Positions 8,727 to 16,401 of a DNA stretch of 16,401 nucleotides are shown here, piece after piece. The DNA is from Nitrospiraceae bacterium (GTDB lineage: Bacteria > Nitrospirota > Nitrospiria > Nitrospirales > Nitrospiraceae): positions 1 through 16,401 of the forward strand of contig SYGW01000072.1 of the NCBI GenBank assembly GCA_005800255.1, written 5' to 3'. The notes beneath the pieces were generated by a model, which was given only the letters and a program-made list of their open reading frames with translations, was not told the DNA's origin and searched no databases. Positions within the stretch are counted from its first letter, which is position 1; the number at the start of each line of letters is the position of its first letter. The position numbers and the translations under genes were made by a program.

Positions 8727-9835
8727 AACAAGCCACCCGCATCGTCATCAAAATCGGGAGCAGTCTCGTTGCGTCCCGAGAGACCGGGCTGCGTCCGGAA
8801 CGGATCGACCAGCTTGCGGATGAAATCGCAGCCCTCCGGTCCAGCGGGCGCGAAGTCCTCATTGTCTCCTCCGGCGCGATCGTTTCCGGCATCAAGAAAC
8901 TTGGCCTGACGGAATATCCCAAAAGTCTCCCCGTGAAGCAGGCGGCCGCCGCAGTCGGCCAGAGCCGGCTCATGTGGGCCTACGAAAAATCCTTCGAGCG
9001 GCTTGATATCAAGGTGGCGCAAATCCTCCTGACGCACCAAGACCTAGCCGATCGGCGACGCTTTCTCAACGCCCGCCATACCCTGAACGCCCTGATCGGA
9101 TTCGGCGTCATCCCCGTCATCAATGAAAACGATACGGTGGCTGTGGATGAAATCCGCGTGGGGGACAACGACACCCTGGCCGCCGAGGTGGCCCATCTGG
9201 TCGACGCGGAACTGCTCATCATCCTCTCCGATATCGACGGCCTGTTCACGGAAGACCCGCGCAAAAACCCCGCTGCCACCCTGATTCCTTTGATCCAGGA
9301 CATTACCGAAGACATTGAACAGCGGGCCGGTGTCTCCAGCACCTTCGAGGGGACCGGCGGCATGGCCACGAAAGTCCGGGCTGCCAAGAAAGTCAGCGAG
9401 TATGGCGTAGCCACCCTGATCATGAACGGGCAGGAAGCCGGACTGCTCCCGAACGTCTTAGCCGGCGGCCCGGGCGGCAGCCTCTTCCTCGCAAAGGAAC
9501 GCCGCTTCACCAGCCGCAAACATTGGATCGCCTTCACCCTCAGGCCGCGAGGCACGCTGACGCTCGACGCCGGGGCAGTCGAGGCCCTGGCGAAGCGGGG
9601 CAAGAGCCTCCTGGCCTCCGGCATCCTGAAAGCCAGCGGCTCATTCGAAGCGGGCGATGCGGTCAGTTGCCTCGACCAGGACGGCAAAGAGTTCGCGAAA
9701 GGGCTCGTGAACTTCTCGTCCGACCGGCTCGCAAAAATCAAAGGGCTCAAGACAACCGAAATCCAGCAGCAACTCGGGCCTCAGGAGTATGAAGAGGTCA
9801 TACACCGGGACAACCTCGTCATCCTCCAGACATGA
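8708..9835 (+). CDS. proB: Glutamate 5-kinase
   Basis: Phosphorylates glutamate in the first step of proline synthesis. The 375 residues have an amino-acid kinase domain (about 10-265) with KIGSS at 15-19, VSSGAI at 53-58, VINENDTVAVDEI at about 137-149 and FGDND-like VGDNDTLAA at 151-159, then GTGGMATK. A C-terminal PUA domain follows at about 282-360. I chose the ATG at 8708 because it gives the family N-terminus (MRDQLLKQATRIVIKIGSS); a longer reading from 8597 lies inside obgE and adds 37 residues unlike the family. The 19-nt overlap with obgE suggests coupled translation. It is 18 nt upstream of nadD. Confidence 0.96.
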   Translation: MRDQLLKQATRIVIKIGSSLVASRETGLRPERIDQLADEIAALRSSGREVLIVSSGAIVSGIKKLGLTEYPKSLPVKQAAAAVGQSRLMWAYEKSFERLDIKVAQILLTHQDLADRRRFLNARHTLNALIGFGVIPVINENDTVAVDEIRVGDNDTLAAEVAHLVDAELLIILSDIDGLFTEDPRKNPAATLIPLIQDITEDIEQRAGVSSTFEGTGGMATKVRAAKKVSEYGVATLIMNGQEAGLLPNVLAGGPGGSLFLAKERRFTSRKHWIAFTLRPRGTLTLDAGAVEALAKRGKSLLASGILKASGSFEAGDAVSCLDQDGKEFAKGLVNFSSDRLAKIKGLKTTEIQQQLGPQEYEEVIHRDNLVILQT

Positions 9836-9853
9836 ATACTGCGTGCTGAGATT

Positions 9854-10597
9854 ATGATGTCGCCCAACTCTGATTCCCAGCCTTCAGCGCCAGACACTCA
9901 GCACTCCGGCATTCTTCGGTTGGGGCTCCTCGGCGGCAGCTTCAACCCCATACACAACGGGCACCTGGCCATTGCGCGCCAGACGCGTGAAGCCCTCGGA
10001 CTGGACCGGATCCTCTTCATTCCCACTGGTCAGCCTCCCCACAAACGCAACGGTAGCCTGGCCCCGGCCCAAGACCGGTACGAAATGGTCCGTCTGGCCA
10101 TCGCCTCAGACCCGACCCTGGCCATCTCGGATATCGAACTCCGCCGGCCAGGCAAGTCCTACTCCATCGACACAGTGCGCCTGCTCCAGCAGGAATACGG
10201 AGCCAAAACGCAGCTCTTCTTCCTGATCGGGCTCGATGCCTTTCTGGATTTCCCCTCCTGGCGTGACCCGCAAGCCTTGCTGGAGCTCTGCCAGTTCGTC
10301 ATTCTCTCCAGACCAGGCCAATCATTCCGTTCTCTGTCCACCGTCCGACTGCTTCCGCCGATTCCCTACCCCTCCCTGGCGGACCTGGACGCAGAACGGA
10401 TTTCCCAAATCACAGCACCGCTCGGGGCGCAGGGCCTGATCTGTCTCAAGCTGCCGCCCTGCCCCATCTCCGCATCGGACATTCGCGCGCGCATCAGACA
10501 AGGCCTCCCCGTCGCAAATCTGTTGCCGCCCTCAGTGGAATCTTATATACTCCAGCATCATCTCTACCAAGAGGACCGCGATCACACGAACAGCTAG
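9854..10597 (+). CDS. nadD: Nicotinate-nucleotide adenylyltransferase
   Basis: Joins nicotinate mononucleotide and ATP to give deamido-NAD in NAD synthesis. The 247-residue protein carries the nucleotidyltransferase motif GGSFNPIHNGHL with HNGH at about residues 35-38 and the late ISASDIRARI, corresponding to the ISSTxIR site of the family, plus the PPHK segment near 60. About 20 residues before the fold are low-complexity and probably disordered. Two adjacent ATG codons (9854, 9857) could start it; only a weak GAG precedes them. The stop falls inside the probable 5' extension of rsfS. Confidence 0.95.
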   Translation: MMSPNSDSQPSAPDTQHSGILRLGLLGGSFNPIHNGHLAIARQTREALGLDRILFIPTGQPPHKRNGSLAPAQDRYEMVRLAIASDPTLAISDIELRRPGKSYSIDTVRLLQQEYGAKTQLFFLIGLDAFLDFPSWRDPQALLELCQFVILSRPGQSFRSLSTVRLLPPIPYPSLADLDAERISQITAPLGAQGLICLKLPPCPISASDIRARIRQGLPVANLLPPSVESYILQHHLYQEDRDHTNS

Positions 10598-10625
10598 ATC
10601 CACGGCCCTCGCCATTGTACAGGGC

Positions 10626-11084
10626 ATGCTTGATAAGAAGGCCACCGACGTCATCGTCCTCCAAGTTGCGCCTCTGACCTCCGTTGCCGATTACCTGGTC
10701 ATCGGCTCTGCCGATTCGGATCGCCAGGCCAGCGCGATCGCCGATCACATCAACGGCGTCCTCGCGCTCTCCGGCTCCAAAGCGCGCAGCATCGAAGGCG
10801 CAAGAAATTCGCAATGGGTCCTGATGGACTTCGGCGACGTCATCGCGCATATTTTCCGGCAAGACGTCCGGGGCCATTACGCGCTCGAACGGCTATGGGC
10901 CGACGCGAAACGCATCCCCGTGTCGGACGAACCGCCGGTCGTCGAACAGGCTGCGGCTCCGGAGCCGACCAAGAAGCCCAGAAAAGCGCCGGCAAAAAAA
11001 CCGGCAGCGAAAAAAACCACGGCCAAAAAGGTTCCGACCAAAAAAGCACCGACGAAGAAGGCGACGACGAAGAAAAAGGCCTAG
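10626..11084 (+). CDS. rsfS: Ribosome silencing factor RsfS with a lysine-rich tail
   Basis: Binds L14 on the free 50S subunit and blocks joining with 30S. The core (DKKATDVIVLQV, ADYLVIGSA, ARNSQWVLMDFGDVIAHIF, YALERLW) is diagnostic. From the ATG at 10626 the protein has 152 residues, but the first helix of the family is then cut short. The same frame continues upstream without stops and encodes ARSTALAIVQG, which fits that missing helix, yet it has no ATG, GTG or TTG. A GAGG (10571-10574) stands 6 nt before an in-frame ATC at 10581, so translation may begin there. Residues about 112-152 form a repeated KKxP/TKK tail like histone H1, unusual for RsfS. It is between nadD and the TPR gene, an Obg-cluster position common for rsfS. 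Confidence 0.93.
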   Translation: MLDKKATDVIVLQVAPLTSVADYLVIGSADSDRQASAIADHINGVLALSGSKARSIEGARNSQWVLMDFGDVIAHIFRQDVRGHYALERLWADAKRIPVSDEPPVVEQAAAPEPTKKPRKAPAKKPAAKKTTAKKVPTKKAPTKKATTKKKA

Positions 11085-11088
11085 CCCG

Positions 11089-12489
11089 ATGCTCCGACTG
11101 CTCACCACCATTTTCCTGATCTGCCTCGGCATCTTCCTCTACAGCTATTTCCGCGAATTGAACCCCGGGACGGTCGACATCAAGACCAGCCCCTCCATCC
11201 AGTTTCAATTGAGCCCCGTCACTCTCGTGGTCTTCTCCATGGCCTTCGGCGCCGTGCTCGTGACCTTGGCCGTGGGCATGAGACAAACCGCCCATGCCAT
11301 CGGCAACTGGCGTAGCGCGCGGCTGTTGCGGCGCAAGGAAAAGATCGATGCCTTCCATCGTGAAGGCACCCACGCCTTCATGTCCAAGCGCACGGTCGAA
11401 GCCATCAGCCTCTTCGAGAAGGCCCTGGCCATGGACCCGAATCGCGTCGACTCGCTGCTCTGGCTGGGAAACATTTACCGCGCGGAGGGCAACTTCGCAG
11501 AGGCGATCCGCCTCCATCAGCGAGCCAATCGCGTTGACGATCGCAACATTGAAATCCTGCTGGAGCTGGCGAAGGACTTAGAAGGCGCCAAGCGGCATGA
11601 AGACGCCTTGCAGGCTCTGCACAAGATGCTCCGGATCGAACCGGACAACCTGACGGCGCTCATACGCGAGCGCGACCTCTTGATCCGGCTTGAAAAATGG
11701 AGCGAGGCGCTCGAAATCCAGCACCGGCTCCTCAAGGCCAACCTGCCTGAGCCGGAACGCAAGGCCGAAGCCCATCTCCTCACCGGCTGCACCTACGAAG
11801 TGGGACGCCAGCTGCTGGAACGGGGCCACCCGGACAAAGCGCGGCGCTACTTCCGCGGCGCCATCAAGAAAGACCGGACCTTCCTGCCCGCCTACATCGG
11901 CATCGGTGAAATCCTCATCCGGGAAGGCAAAACCAAACAAGCTGTCGAAATCCTCAAGAAAGTCTATGCCAAGACCCGCAGCATCATCATCCTGCACCGG
12001 CTCGAAGAACTCTTTCTCGAACAGGGCGAACCAAGCGAAATTATCCGGATCTATCAGGACGCCCTTCACCAGGACCCGAACAATCCGGCCCTGCAGTTTT
12101 ATTTGGGCAAGCTCTACTATCGACTCGAAATGGTCGACGAAGCCTTCGATATCCTCTCGACCGTCGAAGGGATCCAGGATCAGTTGGTCGACTACCACAA
12201 GATCATGGCCAATCTCTTTCTGCGCAAGCAGCACATGGAGCAGGCCGTCGTGGAGCTCAAGAAAGCCCTCCACTTCAAGAAGCGCGTCGTCGTCCCCTAC
12301 GTTTGCACCGCCTGCCAGCAGGAATCGACCGAATGGTCCGGCCGCTGCCGCCGTTGCGGAACCTGGAATACCTTCGTGACATTGCCCTGGCCGAATGCCG
12401 GCCAAACGGTCGCCACTCAAGACAGCAGCCCCCTCCAGGTCTCTGAAGTCCCCTACCAGGGCATTGCTTCTCCCTTCGAAACCGTGTAG
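11089..12489 (+). CDS. LapA-LapB like fused membrane TPR protein with zinc ribbon
   Basis: A 466-residue inner-membrane protein. Two membrane segments (about 3-19 and 46-64) with a short loop containing NPGTV resemble LapA (DUF1049). A basic linker follows (WRSARLLRRKEK), then TPR repeats over about 90-400 and a rubredoxin-like zinc ribbon with C406-x2-C409 and C420-x2-C423, the architecture of LapB/YciM. In enterobacteria LapB controls LpxC degradation and so LPS synthesis; LapA is a separate neighbour. Here both parts appear in one chain. Function by analogy is inference. A short C-terminal tail of about 40 residues follows the ribbon. The ATG is 4 nt after the rsfS stop, so translation is probably coupled. 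Confidence 0.85.
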   Translation: MLRLLTTIFLICLGIFLYSYFRELNPGTVDIKTSPSIQFQLSPVTLVVFSMAFGAVLVTLAVGMRQTAHAIGNWRSARLLRRKEKIDAFHREGTHAFMSKRTVEAISLFEKALAMDPNRVDSLLWLGNIYRAEGNFAEAIRLHQRANRVDDRNIEILLELAKDLEGAKRHEDALQALHKMLRIEPDNLTALIRERDLLIRLEKWSEALEIQHRLLKANLPEPERKAEAHLLTGCTYEVGRQLLERGHPDKARRYFRGAIKKDRTFLPAYIGIGEILIREGKTKQAVEILKKVYAKTRSIIILHRLEELFLEQGEPSEIIRIYQDALHQDPNNPALQFYLGKLYYRLEMVDEAFDILSTVEGIQDQLVDYHKIMANLFLRKQHMEQAVVELKKALHFKKRVVVPYVCTACQQESTEWSGRCRRCGTWNTFVTLPWPNAGQTVATQDSSPLQVSEVPYQGIASPFETV

Positions 12490-12572
12490 GTTTTCAGCCA
12501 GTCCGGCGGCCTGACAGAGGCGCAGCCAGCACATCGCAATCAATTCAACTTCTACAGATGATGGAGTCTCCC

Positions 12573-13568
12573 ATGGTCGATTATCAGGATTTCGCTGCCA
12601 AAGCCTTGCGTGATGAAACGCTGACCAGAAGCGAATGCCAGGCTGTGCTCGACAGTCCGGATGAGCGCTTGTTGGAGCTCCTCCAGGCCGCCTTTACCGT
12701 CCGGTCCCGCTATTTCGGCAAGACCGTGCGCCTCCAGATGCTGCAAAACGCCAAGAGCGGAGCCTGCCAGGAAGATTGTCACTATTGCTCACAGTCTGCG
12801 ACCTCCACCGCCCCCATCGAGCGCTACAACCTCTTGCCTCAGAAGCAGATGATCGACGGAGCCAGGCAAGCGGCGGCCTCGAAGGCCCAACGTTATTGCA
12901 TCGTCATCAGCGGCCGGAGTCCGTTGGATCGTGAAATCGACGAAATCGCAGGAGCCGTTCGCTCCATCAAGCAGGAGATCCCCATTCAGATTTGCTGCTC
13001 GCTGGGCCTCATGAACGAAGGCCAGGCCAAACGATTGAAAGCGGCGGGCGTCGATCGGGTCAACCACAATTTGAACACGAGCGAAGCCTTTCACTCCTCC
13101 ATCTGCAGCACCCACACGTTCCAAGACCGGCTCAACACCATCCAGAACGCGCGGGCGGCAGGGTTGGAAATCTGTTCCGGCGGGATCGTGGGCATGGGAG
13201 AGAAGGACGAAGATCTCATCGACCTGGCCATGGCCCTGATCGACGTAAAGCCGGACTCGATTCCGCTCAACACGCTCCATCCGGCCAGCGGCACGCCGCT
13301 AGAAAACTGTGACAACCTGACGCCGCAACGCTGTCTGAAAGTGCTCTGCCTCTTCCGCTTCCTGCACCCACGCACCGAACTCCGCGTGGCCGGTGGCCGT
13401 GAACATAATCTGCGGAGCCTTCAGCCCTTGGCGCTCTACCCAGCCGATTCCATCTTCGTAAACGGCTACCTCACGACTCCGGGCGCTCCCGCGCCGGAAG
13501 TCTGGGGCATGATCGAGGATCTTGGCTTCAAGATCGAAGTCGAGCATCAGCAACCGGTCGCAAACTAA
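12573..13568 (+). CDS. bioB: Biotin synthase
   Basis: A radical SAM enzyme that inserts sulfur into dethiobiotin. Numbered from an ATG 15 nt further upstream (12558), CxxxCxxC for the 4Fe-4S cluster is at C70, C74 and C77; subtract five for the start used here. The auxiliary 2Fe-2S ligands are also present: C114 in YCIVISGR, a cysteine in ICCSLG, C206 in EICSGG, and an arginine in LRVAGGR. I chose the ATG at 12573 because GGAG (12563-12566) lies 6 nt upstream, while 12558 has none; the product has 331 residues. It follows the TPR gene by 83 nt. No biotin-type operator was recognised and no other bio genes are nearby. Confidence 0.96.
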   Translation: MVDYQDFAAKALRDETLTRSECQAVLDSPDERLLELLQAAFTVRSRYFGKTVRLQMLQNAKSGACQEDCHYCSQSATSTAPIERYNLLPQKQMIDGARQAAASKAQRYCIVISGRSPLDREIDEIAGAVRSIKQEIPIQICCSLGLMNEGQAKRLKAAGVDRVNHNLNTSEAFHSSICSTHTFQDRLNTIQNARAAGLEICSGGIVGMGEKDEDLIDLAMALIDVKPDSIPLNTLHPASGTPLENCDNLTPQRCLKVLCLFRFLHPRTELRVAGGREHNLRSLQPLALYPADSIFVNGYLTTPGAPAPEVWGMIEDLGFKIEVEHQQPVAN

Positions 13569-13636
13569 TCAAAGTTACCCCTGACGCGATCGCACCAATA
13601 ATCCTTCCAAGCTTGCTCGTTTGCCCTCTCCAGAGG

Positions 13637-13726
13637 AGCGGGCGGGTTTGGTCCTCGGTGCGCGCGTCGAACGAGCACAGTTTTATCGTGCGCGTTCCGC
13701 GAGCACCGAGGACCAACCTGCCCGCT
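13637..13726. repeat. Fold-back element 2 (long imperfect inverted repeat)
   Basis: Two arms of about 40 nt (13637-13678 and 13688-13726) are inverse copies with few mismatches and small gaps, around a 9-nt loop AGTTTTATC. The best-matched block is GGTCCTCGGTGC in one arm against its exact inverse in the other. The right end runs into the TAG stop of the ABC permease (13725-13727). It lies in the convergent gap after bioB and has no ORF. It could act as a bidirectional stem at both 3' ends or be a miniature dispersed repeat. Its sequence is unrelated to fold-back element 1. Confidence 0.8.
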
Positions 13727-16337
13727 ACTCTTCCCTCAACCCCTCCACCAGCGGCTGCCTGGCGGCCCAGCGAGCAGGCCAGTAGCCGGCCACCAGGGCA
13801 GATGTGAGGGCGAGGACGACGGCCTGCAAGATGACTCCGCCTGGGACCGTCATCTGAATCGTCCAGCCAAACGATTGTTTGTTGATCACGTGAATCAGCA
13901 GCAGGGCCAGCAGCAGGCCTCCCACGACGCCCAGCACCGCCCCGATCAACCCGAGATAGGCCGCTTCCCACAAGACTAACCGCTCAACTTGCCTCGTACT
14001 GGCGCCGATCGCCCGCAGGGTGGCGAACTCGCGTCGCCGCTCCAACACAGCCGTCACTAGTGTATTGACGATGCCTAGCACCGCCACCAGCACGGCAATG
14101 GCCTCCAGCACATAGGTCAGGACGAAAGTCCGGTCGAAGATATCGAGGATCTCTTTCCGCAGCTCATGGTTTCTGATCACCAAGGGGGGAACCGTCACTC
14201 CGTCCAGCCCTGCCACCTGCGCGACGATCGACTGCCTGACTTGTTTCGCATCGGCCCCAACAGCCAGGTAGACAGGAAACACGGTCACCCGGTCGTCCCG
14301 CCAATGGCGCTGGTACCAGGCTCGATCCATCACCATCTTTCCTCCGTCAGTCGCATAGTCGTAAAAAATCCCCTCGACGGACAACGTCACTGGCCCGGCC
14401 TGCGTCATGATGGAAACCTGGCCTCCCTCGTGAAGCCCCAATCGAGCCGCCAACACTTCCGACAGGAGGACGCCTCCGGTCCCGACGGCGCGTTGCAACG
14501 CCACGGTCGAGTCTCCATGAACCATCAGATATCGACTGCGCTGCGCATGGAGCAGAAGATCGCGCGAGACCACCGAGACCCTCTGGCCCTCCACTTCCAG
14601 ATGCACCTCCCGGTAGGTATCGACTGCCGCCACCCCCTCGATTGCCGACAGAGCCGCCAGCCAAGTCCCAGGGATGGAATGGGACGATTGCCCTGACTGC
14701 TTCCCCTGGAGCCAGGATTGCGGGGCGACGATGAGATCGGCCATCACGGTCTCGTCTACCCAGATCTCAACCGTATCGCGAAAACTACGAACCATGACGA
14801 CCACCCCGATCATAATCGACAGGCCCACCATTAAAGCCGCCACCGTCACTGCGTTTCTGCCAGGATGGCGCGCCGCCTGGTCCGCCGCAATGAGCCTGAG
14901 GCTCCCCCCAAGCGCCATCGGCTTGTTCTTGCTATGAGAACGGCAGGCCAAGGATTGGATACAAATTGGCGCAAGACAGGAGAGGGATCCCAGGAGACAA
15001 ACTGTTGCGAGATAGCCAAAGAGCGGCAGGCCTTCGACTGGACCCATCAAGGAACAAAGGCCTGCCACCAGCAACAAGGCAAGACTGATCCACCAGAAGA
15101 AACCGGCCCTCAGTTGCTGCGTCGCTTCATAATCTCCTGGCGCCAAGGCACGGACCGTCACGGTCCTGCCTGCCTCCAGACTGGGACCTAAGGCCCCCGC
15201 CATCGCGACCAAGGTTCCAAGCAACAGTCCCTTCGCTACGGCCAGGAACGTTGGCAGGTCGAACGACAAGACCAGCCAACCTGACGTCACTGGCGCGTAA
15301 AGATCTGAAATCGTCCTGCTCACCAGCGACACCAGCCCCCTGCCCAGCCAGACCCCTCCAAGCCCCCCTAGCAGCCCTCCCAAAAGACCGAGCAGCCCTG
15401 CTTCTAGGAGGAACAGACCGGTAACCCGCCGCTCCGTCATCCCGAGCGCGCGATAGATACCGATCTCGCGTCTCCGCTGCGCCACGGCAAAGGCCACCGT
15501 GTTGTAGATCAAAAACATCCCGACGAGTAGCCCAACCCAGCTCAAAACCGTCAGATTAAGCTGGAAGGCCCGCACCATATTTTCAACCTGCCTCGTCCGT
15601 TGCGCCGGCCGTTGCACGACCAGATGGGGCGGGAGCACCGATCGCACTGAAGCCGCGACCTCGTCGAGCGATCTGCCAGGCTGCGTCACCAGCTCGATCC
15701 GATCCAACCGCCCGACCGAGTGGAACAGCAGCTGCGCCGCCGCAATATCCATGACGGCCAGCCGATCCCAGAGGGACGAACGGGACTCGTCGTTATGCAG
15801 GAGTCCGGCGACTCGCAGTTGCACAAGACGCCCTCCCGCCGTCGCCTCGACGAGACTCCCGACTCCCAGGTTCCAGTCGGCCGCAACTTGGCGGCCAAGA
15901 TAGAGCGAGTCCGGAGCCAACAGGGTCTCCAGCGCTTCTTCTCCATCAGCCTGAATCTGCAATCCACGGGTCCCAGCCTCCGCAAGGAGATCCAGCCCCA
16001 CGATCTGAAGCGCCTGCCCTCGCTGTTCCCCCTGGGTCAGCACGACCGCGTCCTCAATGACCGGAGCGGCGCTCAGCACCCCCTCGACCGCACGGACCTC
16101 CGTGATCACCGATTCGTCCAGGCCCAGATCATAGCCTGCGACTTCCAATGAAGCAGGCCCGGCGACCGTTGTGACCACTTGTTCGAAGGATCGCAGGACG
16201 TGAATATTCGCCGTTCCGATAGCCACCGAGGCCAGGACACCCAACGCCACCCCGGCAATGCTCAACAAGACGCGAAACGGCTTCTGGCCGGCATGGGCAC
16301 GGATCAAAGCCATATGGAGCGCGAGTGGTATAGTCAT
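13725..16337 (-). CDS. ABC transporter permease with two FtsX domains
   Basis: An 870-residue inner-membrane permease of the MacB/LolE/FtsX superfamily. An N-terminal membrane helix (about 21-43) is followed by a large periplasmic domain (about 45-255), then the first FtsX domain (about 262-385) with QRRREIGIYRALG near 288. A middle membrane region (about 412-460) is followed by another helix near 495-515 and a second periplasmic domain. The last FtsX domain (737-870) repeats the motif as ERRREFATLRAIG. The two halves are therefore an internal duplication, as known for the family of long permeases. Substrate is unknown; lipoprotein or lipid export is typical of relatives. The ATPase partner would lie upstream, beyond the right edge. 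The stop overlaps the right arm of fold-back element 2. Confidence 0.9.
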   Translation of the reverse strand: MTIPLALHMALIRAHAGQKPFRVLLSIAGVALGVLASVAIGTANIHVLRSFEQVVTTVAGPASLEVAGYDLGLDESVITEVRAVEGVLSAAPVIEDAVVLTQGEQRGQALQIVGLDLLAEAGTRGLQIQADGEEALETLLAPDSLYLGRQVAADWNLGVGSLVEATAGGRLVQLRVAGLLHNDESRSSLWDRLAVMDIAAAQLLFHSVGRLDRIELVTQPGRSLDEVAASVRSVLPPHLVVQRPAQRTRQVENMVRAFQLNLTVLSWVGLLVGMFLIYNTVAFAVAQRRREIGIYRALGMTERRVTGLFLLEAGLLGLLGGLLGGLGGVWLGRGLVSLVSRTISDLYAPVTSGWLVLSFDLPTFLAVAKGLLLGTLVAMAGALGPSLEAGRTVTVRALAPGDYEATQQLRAGFFWWISLALLLVAGLCSLMGPVEGLPLFGYLATVCLLGSLSCLAPICIQSLACRSHSKNKPMALGGSLRLIAADQAARHPGRNAVTVAALMVGLSIMIGVVVMVRSFRDTVEIWVDETVMADLIVAPQSWLQGKQSGQSSHSIPGTWLAALSAIEGVAAVDTYREVHLEVEGQRVSVVSRDLLLHAQRSRYLMVHGDSTVALQRAVGTGGVLLSEVLAARLGLHEGGQVSIMTQAGPVTLSVEGIFYDYATDGGKMVMDRAWYQRHWRDDRVTVFPVYLAVGADAKQVRQSIVAQVAGLDGVTVPPLVIRNHELRKEILDIFDRTFVLTYVLEAIAVLVAVLGIVNTLVTAVLERRREFATLRAIGASTRQVERLVLWEAAYLGLIGAVLGVVGGLLLALLLIHVINKQSFGWTIQMTVPGGVILQAVVLALTSALVAGYWPARWAARQPLVEGLREE

Positions 16338-16401
16338 CTAAGGCCTAGATGCGAGATGAACCGCGCGAACCGTGGCAGGCAAGGAGCGAGGGTGAGTAGC
16401 A

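Noticed and set aside
9843..9904. 8-bp inverted repeat GTGCTGAG/CTCAGCAC around the nadD start
   Set aside because: The arms are far apart (46 nt), with no T-run or other signal; chance pairing is likely.
11578..12543. Long minus-strand open frame opposite the TPR gene (321 codons)
   Set aside because: A shadow of the TPR coding region with no ribosome site or motif.
12490..12572. Riboswitch or biotin operator before bioB
   Set aside because: No BirA/BioR-like palindrome or known riboswitch core was found in these 83 nt.
16338..16401. Possible end of the ATPase partner gene upstream of the permease
   Set aside because: All three minus-strand frames are open until close to the permease ATG, and no frame gives a convincing ABC ATPase tail in 64 nt, so none was called.

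Overview
The window is a compact bacterial chromosomal segment with a moderately high GC content. It has housekeeping gene order, no mobile element genes, no rRNA or tRNA that I can see and no CRISPR array. Protein flavour and gene order suggest a Nitrospirota bacterium, most likely Nitrospira; this is an inference from sequence style, not from a search. A LapA-LapB type fusion suggests a diderm cell with lipopolysaccharide.

Layout. (1) 1-1427, minus strand: the N-terminal 475 residues of MutS2, cut by the left edge. (2) 1682-5112, plus strand: gap-pgk-tpiA-secG, three consecutive glycolytic/gluconeogenic enzymes followed by a Sec translocon subunit. The unit has a TTGACA-type promoter, and a textbook intrinsic-terminator shape sits in its leader just before the gap ribosome binding site. 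(3) 5114-5232: a fold-back element filling the convergent gap after secG. (4) 5336-6759, minus strand: ilvE with its own strong promoter, preceded by a small PilZ-domain gene. (5) 6975-13568, plus strand: rplU-rpmA-obgE-proB-nadD-rsfS, then a LapA/LapB-like membrane TPR protein and bioB. This is the familiar L21/L27/Obg cluster extended with proline, NAD, LPS-control and biotin genes. (6) 13637-13726: a second, different fold-back element in the convergent gap after bioB, ending inside the stop codon of the next gene. (7) 13725-16337, minus strand: a large ABC transporter permease with two FtsX domains, whose ATPase partner is not visible.

The region mostly links central carbon metabolism (gap, pgk, tpiA), secretion and envelope functions (secG, LapAB-like protein, ABC permease), ribosome assembly and silencing (rplU, rpmA, obgE, rsfS) and cofactor or amino-acid synthesis (proB, nadD, bioB, ilvE). 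I found no gene set that looks like a new defence or mobile system. The points most worth checking are the terminator-like hairpin in the gap leader, the probable non-AUG start of rsfS, the LapA-LapB fusion, the two fold-back elements that abut stop codons at both convergent junctions, and a small in-frame ORF just before obgE.
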